Both the position numbers and the translations under genes were made by a program. From contig JAEYPR010000009.1 of the NCBI GenBank assembly GCA_023410535.1, positions 34,204 to 98,203 of the forward strand: a stretch of 64,000 bases of DNA, given 5' to 3'. This document shows, piece by piece, positions 61,105 to 64,000 of this stretch. This DNA comes from Bacillota bacterium. Its GTDB lineage: Bacteria; Bacillota; UBA4882; UBA8346. Every line of letters starts with the position of its first letter. Position 1 is the first letter of the stretch. The notes under the pieces are model-generated. The model was given only the letters and a program-made list of their open reading frames with translations, searched no databases and was not told the origin of the DNA.

Positions 61105-62901
61105 ATGAAAACTCAAAAATATTCCGTTAATCAACACCTTATTGAAACAATCCTTGCTTGGGTCAAATCTGGAGAAATAGCAATTCCCGAAATCCAAAGA
61201 CCGTTCGTTTGGGATGCTACCAAAGTAAGAGATCTAATGGACTCCTTATATCAAGGTTACCCAATTGGATATGTGATAGCATGGCGGAATCCTAATGTCA
61301 AACTGAAAGACGGTTCTATAGCTGAAGGTAAAAAGGTACTCATCGACGGGCAACAACGAATAACTGCATTGACAGCAGCGATTTTAGGACAAGCAGTCGT
61401 TGACAGCGAATACCGTAAAATTCGTATCAAAATTGCCTTTGACCCCGTCAACGAAAAATTTGAAGTATTGAATCCGGCAATCGAGAAAGATGTAAGTTGG
61501 ATCCCGGATATTTCTTATATCTTTAGTGGTCAGTTAAATCTATTAGAATATGTTGATGAGTATTGTCAAAAAAATGAGGATGCTCCTCGTAATTTAGTTT
61601 ATCAACGACTAGATTTATTAAGTAAGATTACAGGAAAGCAAATTGGCCTTATTGAACTTGACTCTGACCTTGACATTGAAACTGTGACAGAAATCTTTAT
61701 CCGTATCAATTCAAAGGGAGTGGTCTTAAGTCAAGCGGATTTCGCTATGTCCAAAATTGCATCCAATGAAATATATAATGGTTCAACTTTACGGAAGTGT
61801 ATTGATTATTTCTGCCATTTGGCTGTATCTCCTGAATTCTTTGAAACAATAAGCCAAGTTGATCAAGAATTTGCAAACACAAATTACTTTCAAAAAATGT
61901 CTTGGCTTAAAAATGAAAATGACGATCTATATGACCCGGATTATACTGACTTATTACGTGTAGCATTCACTTCTGAATTTCATAGAGGTAAATTAGCGGA
62001 TTTAGTAAGTTTATTATCCGGAAGAAATTTCGAGACACGTAGTTTTGAAGACCAAATCGCCAAAGAATCCTTTGAGAAACTAGGAAATGGAATTTTAAAC
62101 TTTATCAATGAAACCAATTTTAAGCGTTTCGTGATGATAATAAAATCAGCTGGATTCATTTCATCTGAGCTAATTCGCTCCCAAAATTCATTAAACTTTG
62201 CATATATTCTCTATCTAAAGTTGAAAGCATTAAATTATAACCCAGCGGATATTGAACGATATGTTAGACGATGGTTTGTCTTATCATTATTAACAGGACG
62301 CTATTCATCATCACCTGAATCTTGGTTTGATTTTGATATTAGAAATATTGCAAGCAAAAAATTTGAAGATTATCTCCATGGCGTAGAAGAGGCTCAACTT
62401 TCAGATGCTTTCTGGAATGCCTCATTGGTGCAAAGTTTAAATACCTCAGTGTCAAGTAGTCCCTATTTTAATGTTTATTTAGCAGCTCAAGTTAAAGCGA
62501 ATGACAAAGGTTTTTTATCCAGAGATATTTCAATTAACGAGTTAATATCCCATAAAGGAGATATCCATCATCTTTTCCCTCGCGATTATCTGAAGAAAAA
62601 TGGTCTGCCCCGAGGACAATATAACCAGATTGCCAACTATGTTTATATGCAATCCGAGATTAATATCAAAATCGGTAACGTTGCTCCAAAATCATATTTC
62701 GCTGAAATTATAAAACAATGTAATGGTGGGGATCTGAAATATGGAGGGATTGATGATTTTGAGATGCTTAGGGACAACTTGAGGATGAATTGCATCCCGG
62801 AATCTGTCTTTGAAATGGATGTGAGTAATTACGATGAGTTTTTACGAGAAAGAAGAATCTTGATGGCACAAAAAATTAAGGAGTATTATCGCTCATTGTA
62901 A
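61105..62901 (+). CDS. DUF262/HNH protein (GmrSD-like)
   Basis: 598 residues. The DUF262 part is shown by IPEIQRPFVW (28-36) and the invariant DGQQR (81-85), which hydrolyses NTP. The C-terminal part has an HNH-type nuclease motif, DIHHLFPRDYLKKNG (H488, H489) with a later NQIANYVYM, as in GmrSD type IV restriction and BrxU-like enzymes. Such proteins cut modified phage DNA. Coding is A/T-rich relative to hsdR. ATG 61105 is nine bases after TGGAG. Confidence 0.87.
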   Translation: MKTQKYSVNQHLIETILAWVKSGEIAIPEIQRPFVWDATKVRDLMDSLYQGYPIGYVIAWRNPNVKLKDGSIAEGKKVLIDGQQRITALTAAILGQAVVDSEYRKIRIKIAFDPVNEKFEVLNPAIEKDVSWIPDISYIFSGQLNLLEYVDEYCQKNEDAPRNLVYQRLDLLSKITGKQIGLIELDSDLDIETVTEIFIRINSKGVVLSQADFAMSKIASNEIYNGSTLRKCIDYFCHLAVSPEFFETISQVDQEFANTNYFQKMSWLKNENDDLYDPDYTDLLRVAFTSEFHRGKLADLVSLLSGRNFETRSFEDQIAKESFEKLGNGILNFINETNFKRFVMIIKSAGFISSELIRSQNSLNFAYILYLKLKALNYNPADIERYVRRWFVLSLLTGRYSSSPESWFDFDIRNIASKKFEDYLHGVEEAQLSDAFWNASLVQSLNTSVSSSPYFNVYLAAQVKANDKGFLSRDISINELISHKGDIHHLFPRDYLKKNGLPRGQYNQIANYVYMQSEINIKIGNVAPKSYFAEIIKQCNGGDLKYGGIDDFEMLRDNLRMNCIPESVFEMDVSNYDEFLRERRILMAQKIKEYYRSL

Positions 62902-63027
62902 GCCGTTTTCAAAGAGACTGAAAAGGAGCTTGGAATATTGTCAAGAAAAGAGTGGATATGAATCAAAAATACAGTTAAATGTACTGCAAAGTATATATTT
63001 ATTATAAATAGAATGGTATTAAGTATA

Positions 63028-63056
63028 AAAACCGTTATCTCCTTGGCAACGGTTTT
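63028..63056. terminator. Bidirectional terminator between the DUF262 and XRE genes
   Basis: 9-bp stem AAAACCGTT/AACGGTTTT between convergent genes. A/T runs on both sides serve either strand. Confidence 0.65.
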
Positions 63057-63087
63057 GCAACCACAACTTAACATTAATCGTTAAAAT

Positions 63088-63579
63088 TTACGCCTTCTTC
63101 TCCTCAACCTCCGGAAACGCCCTCTCCAACTGCACCACTAACCAATGCTTCAACTTTTCATCGCCTTGTTGACCTAACGTTAGTATATACCGAATATACG
63201 CAACCAACTCCGCATCGATCTTTCCAGTAATGAATTCATTGGTCGCCACTAACGCCCGTAACTCCGCAAATTGTGGATCGTCAAAAATTTTATTCAGACC
63301 TTCATTAAACTTCTTGGGTCCTAGCAAGGTAATTCCTTTTGCGATATATTCCTCTGGAGCAATCAACATCTCGCCTTCGCCCGTTAGAATCCAACCGGGA
63401 TTTGCTAAAAACTGCGTCATAATGATATTTAAAAAAGCATCGGATGGCTCTAATGCATTTGATTCCACTCTCGATATGGTTGCCTGGCTGATGCCGGTCT
63501 TTTGAGTGAAGTCTTTTCTAGATAGTCCTAGAAATTCTCTGAATAATGTAATTCGTTCTCCAATAGAAACATTTTGCAT
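63088..63579 (-). CDS. XRE family HTH transcriptional repressor
   Basis: 163 residues. Residues about 5-60 are a cro/cI-type helix-turn-helix (LSRKDFTQKTGISQATISRVES), and NPGWILTGEGEM is the usual signature after it. The C-terminal part has no peptidase motif, so it is not a self-cleaving LexA/cI type. It probably controls its own promoter and the divergent Spo0E-like gene through the palindrome at 63604-63618. The ribosome site is weak. Confidence 0.85.
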   Translation of the reverse strand: MQNVSIGERITLFREFLGLSRKDFTQKTGISQATISRVESNALEPSDAFLNIIMTQFLANPGWILTGEGEMLIAPEEYIAKGITLLGPKKFNEGLNKIFDDPQFAELRALVATNEFITGKIDAELVAYIRYILTLGQQGDEKLKHWLVVQLERAFPEVEEKKA

Positions 63580-63595
63580 AAATAAAAATATCCCC

Positions 63596-63624
63596 TTGAC
63601 ATTTTTTCACGATGAAAATATAAT
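63596..63624 (+). promoter_or_regulatory. Perfect consensus sigma-A promoter (rightward)
   Basis: TTGACA (63596-63601), exact 17-bp spacer, TATAAT (63619-63624). The palindrome TTTTCA-CGA-TGAAAA fills the spacer (63604-63618). Confidence 0.85.
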
Positions 63625-63648
63625 AAAGATGTTAATTTAATATGTAAA
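63620..63648 (-). promoter_or_regulatory. Leftward promoter of the XRE gene sharing the -10
   Basis: On the minus strand TTTACA (63648-63643), 17-bp spacer, TATTAT (63625-63620). Its -10 overlaps that of the rightward promoter by five bases. Confidence 0.65.
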
Positions 63649-63774
63649 TCCATTAGACCGAAAAAATAGCAATAAACAAATTGGCCACTAAAAGTTGTGA
63701 CCTAATTTATGTATTGTCTAAAAATTTCAATCACTCCTATTATACCATATTTTAACGAAAAATCGAAAGAGACC

Positions 63775-63987
63775 ATGCGCCAAATCAAATCAAAAATCAA
63801 AATCCATATCCTAAAACAACGGATCACCACCGGCCGGAAGCATCTCAACGACCTTTGGAACGTCCACGGCGCTACCAACGCCATCGTCTTGGCGGCCAGC
63901 GTCGAGTTGGACGAACTGATCGTCGAGTATCTCAAACTCCAAGCCGACGTCGCAGAACCACAAGAAACCAAGGCGGCATCGAAATAA
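63775..63987 (+). CDS. Spo0E-like sporulation regulatory protein
   Basis: 70 residues. It matches the Spo0E aspartyl-phosphate phosphatase family by its helical hairpin RKHLNDLWNVHGATNAIVL and the signature S-x-ELDELIVEY (42-52). Such proteins dephosphorylate Spo0A and delay sporulation. ATG 63775 is chosen; an upstream in-frame extension to 63709 is unlike the family. Divergent from the XRE gene and driven by the consensus promoter 150 bases upstream. Confidence 0.82.
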   Translation: MRQIKSKIKIHILKQRITTGRKHLNDLWNVHGATNAIVLAASVELDELIVEYLKLQADVAEPQETKAASK

Positions 63988-64000
63988 CACCGGCCGGATC

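Overview
This window reads as the chromosome of an anaerobic, carbohydrate-fermenting member of the Bacillota. Genes have strong GGAGG-type ribosome sites, many TTG and GTG starts, and sigma-A promoters with 17-bp spacers. Firmicute-type genes include a RelQ-type alarmone synthetase, FloA flotillin, a Spo0E-like protein and a Listeria-type flavin electron-transfer locus. One gene (50687-51694, minus) looks like a signal-peptide-bearing outer-membrane beta-barrel, which points to a two-membrane (diderm) lineage; Limnochordia/Hydrogenispora-like is my guess, not a demonstrated assignment. No rRNA, tRNA or CRISPR array was seen.

Region by region. 1-10.8 kb: an MgtE-N/CBS sensor (cut by the window edge) with an Nramp-related Mg-type transporter, then a TlyA methylase, Fe-ADH, secreted TPR protein, spermidine synthase, SerS, a small alarmone synthetase and a Nudix hydrolase. 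11-37 kb: a dispersed pectin/rhamnogalacturonan utilisation region: secreted PL11 lyase, GH42, GH4, PL22-like exported protein, a cytoplasmic putative pectate lyase, a mannitol-dehydrogenase-family uronate/polyol reductase, cytoplasmic GH28 and AraC regulators. Between these lie aguA/aguB (putrescine synthesis, which would feed SpeE), AzlCD, a nitroreductase, nfeD-floA, and a small zinc-ribbon gene coupled to an alpha/beta hydrolase.

37-42 kb: AraC-EamA-DUF2000, two tandem paralogous four-helix membrane proteins of unknown function, and an intergenic array of DnaA-box-like sites spaced exactly 21 bp apart. 42-50.3 kb: an apparently complete flavin-based extracellular electron transfer locus (eetB-, fmnA-like, ndh2, dmkB, dmkA, eetA, a two-domain FMN-carrier protein, ApbE/fmnB). 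Its main promoter is followed by two tandem CRP/FNR-like palindromes. NADH electrons would pass through Ndh2 to a demethylmenaquinone made by DmkA/DmkB, then to covalently FMN-loaded carriers outside the cytoplasmic membrane. The beta-barrel gene lies next to it.

51.8-64 kb: an accessory/defence region. It holds a GxxExxY (PD-(D/E)XK-like) gene surrounded by direct and inverted GGATTA-type repeats, two unknown genes, and a type I restriction-modification operon hsdM-hsdS-abiC-hsdR with an Abi-C-like gene between hsdS and hsdR. A DUF262/HNH (GmrSD-like) protein follows, then an XRE repressor and a Spo0E-like gene whose divergent promoters share one -10 element around a palindromic operator.
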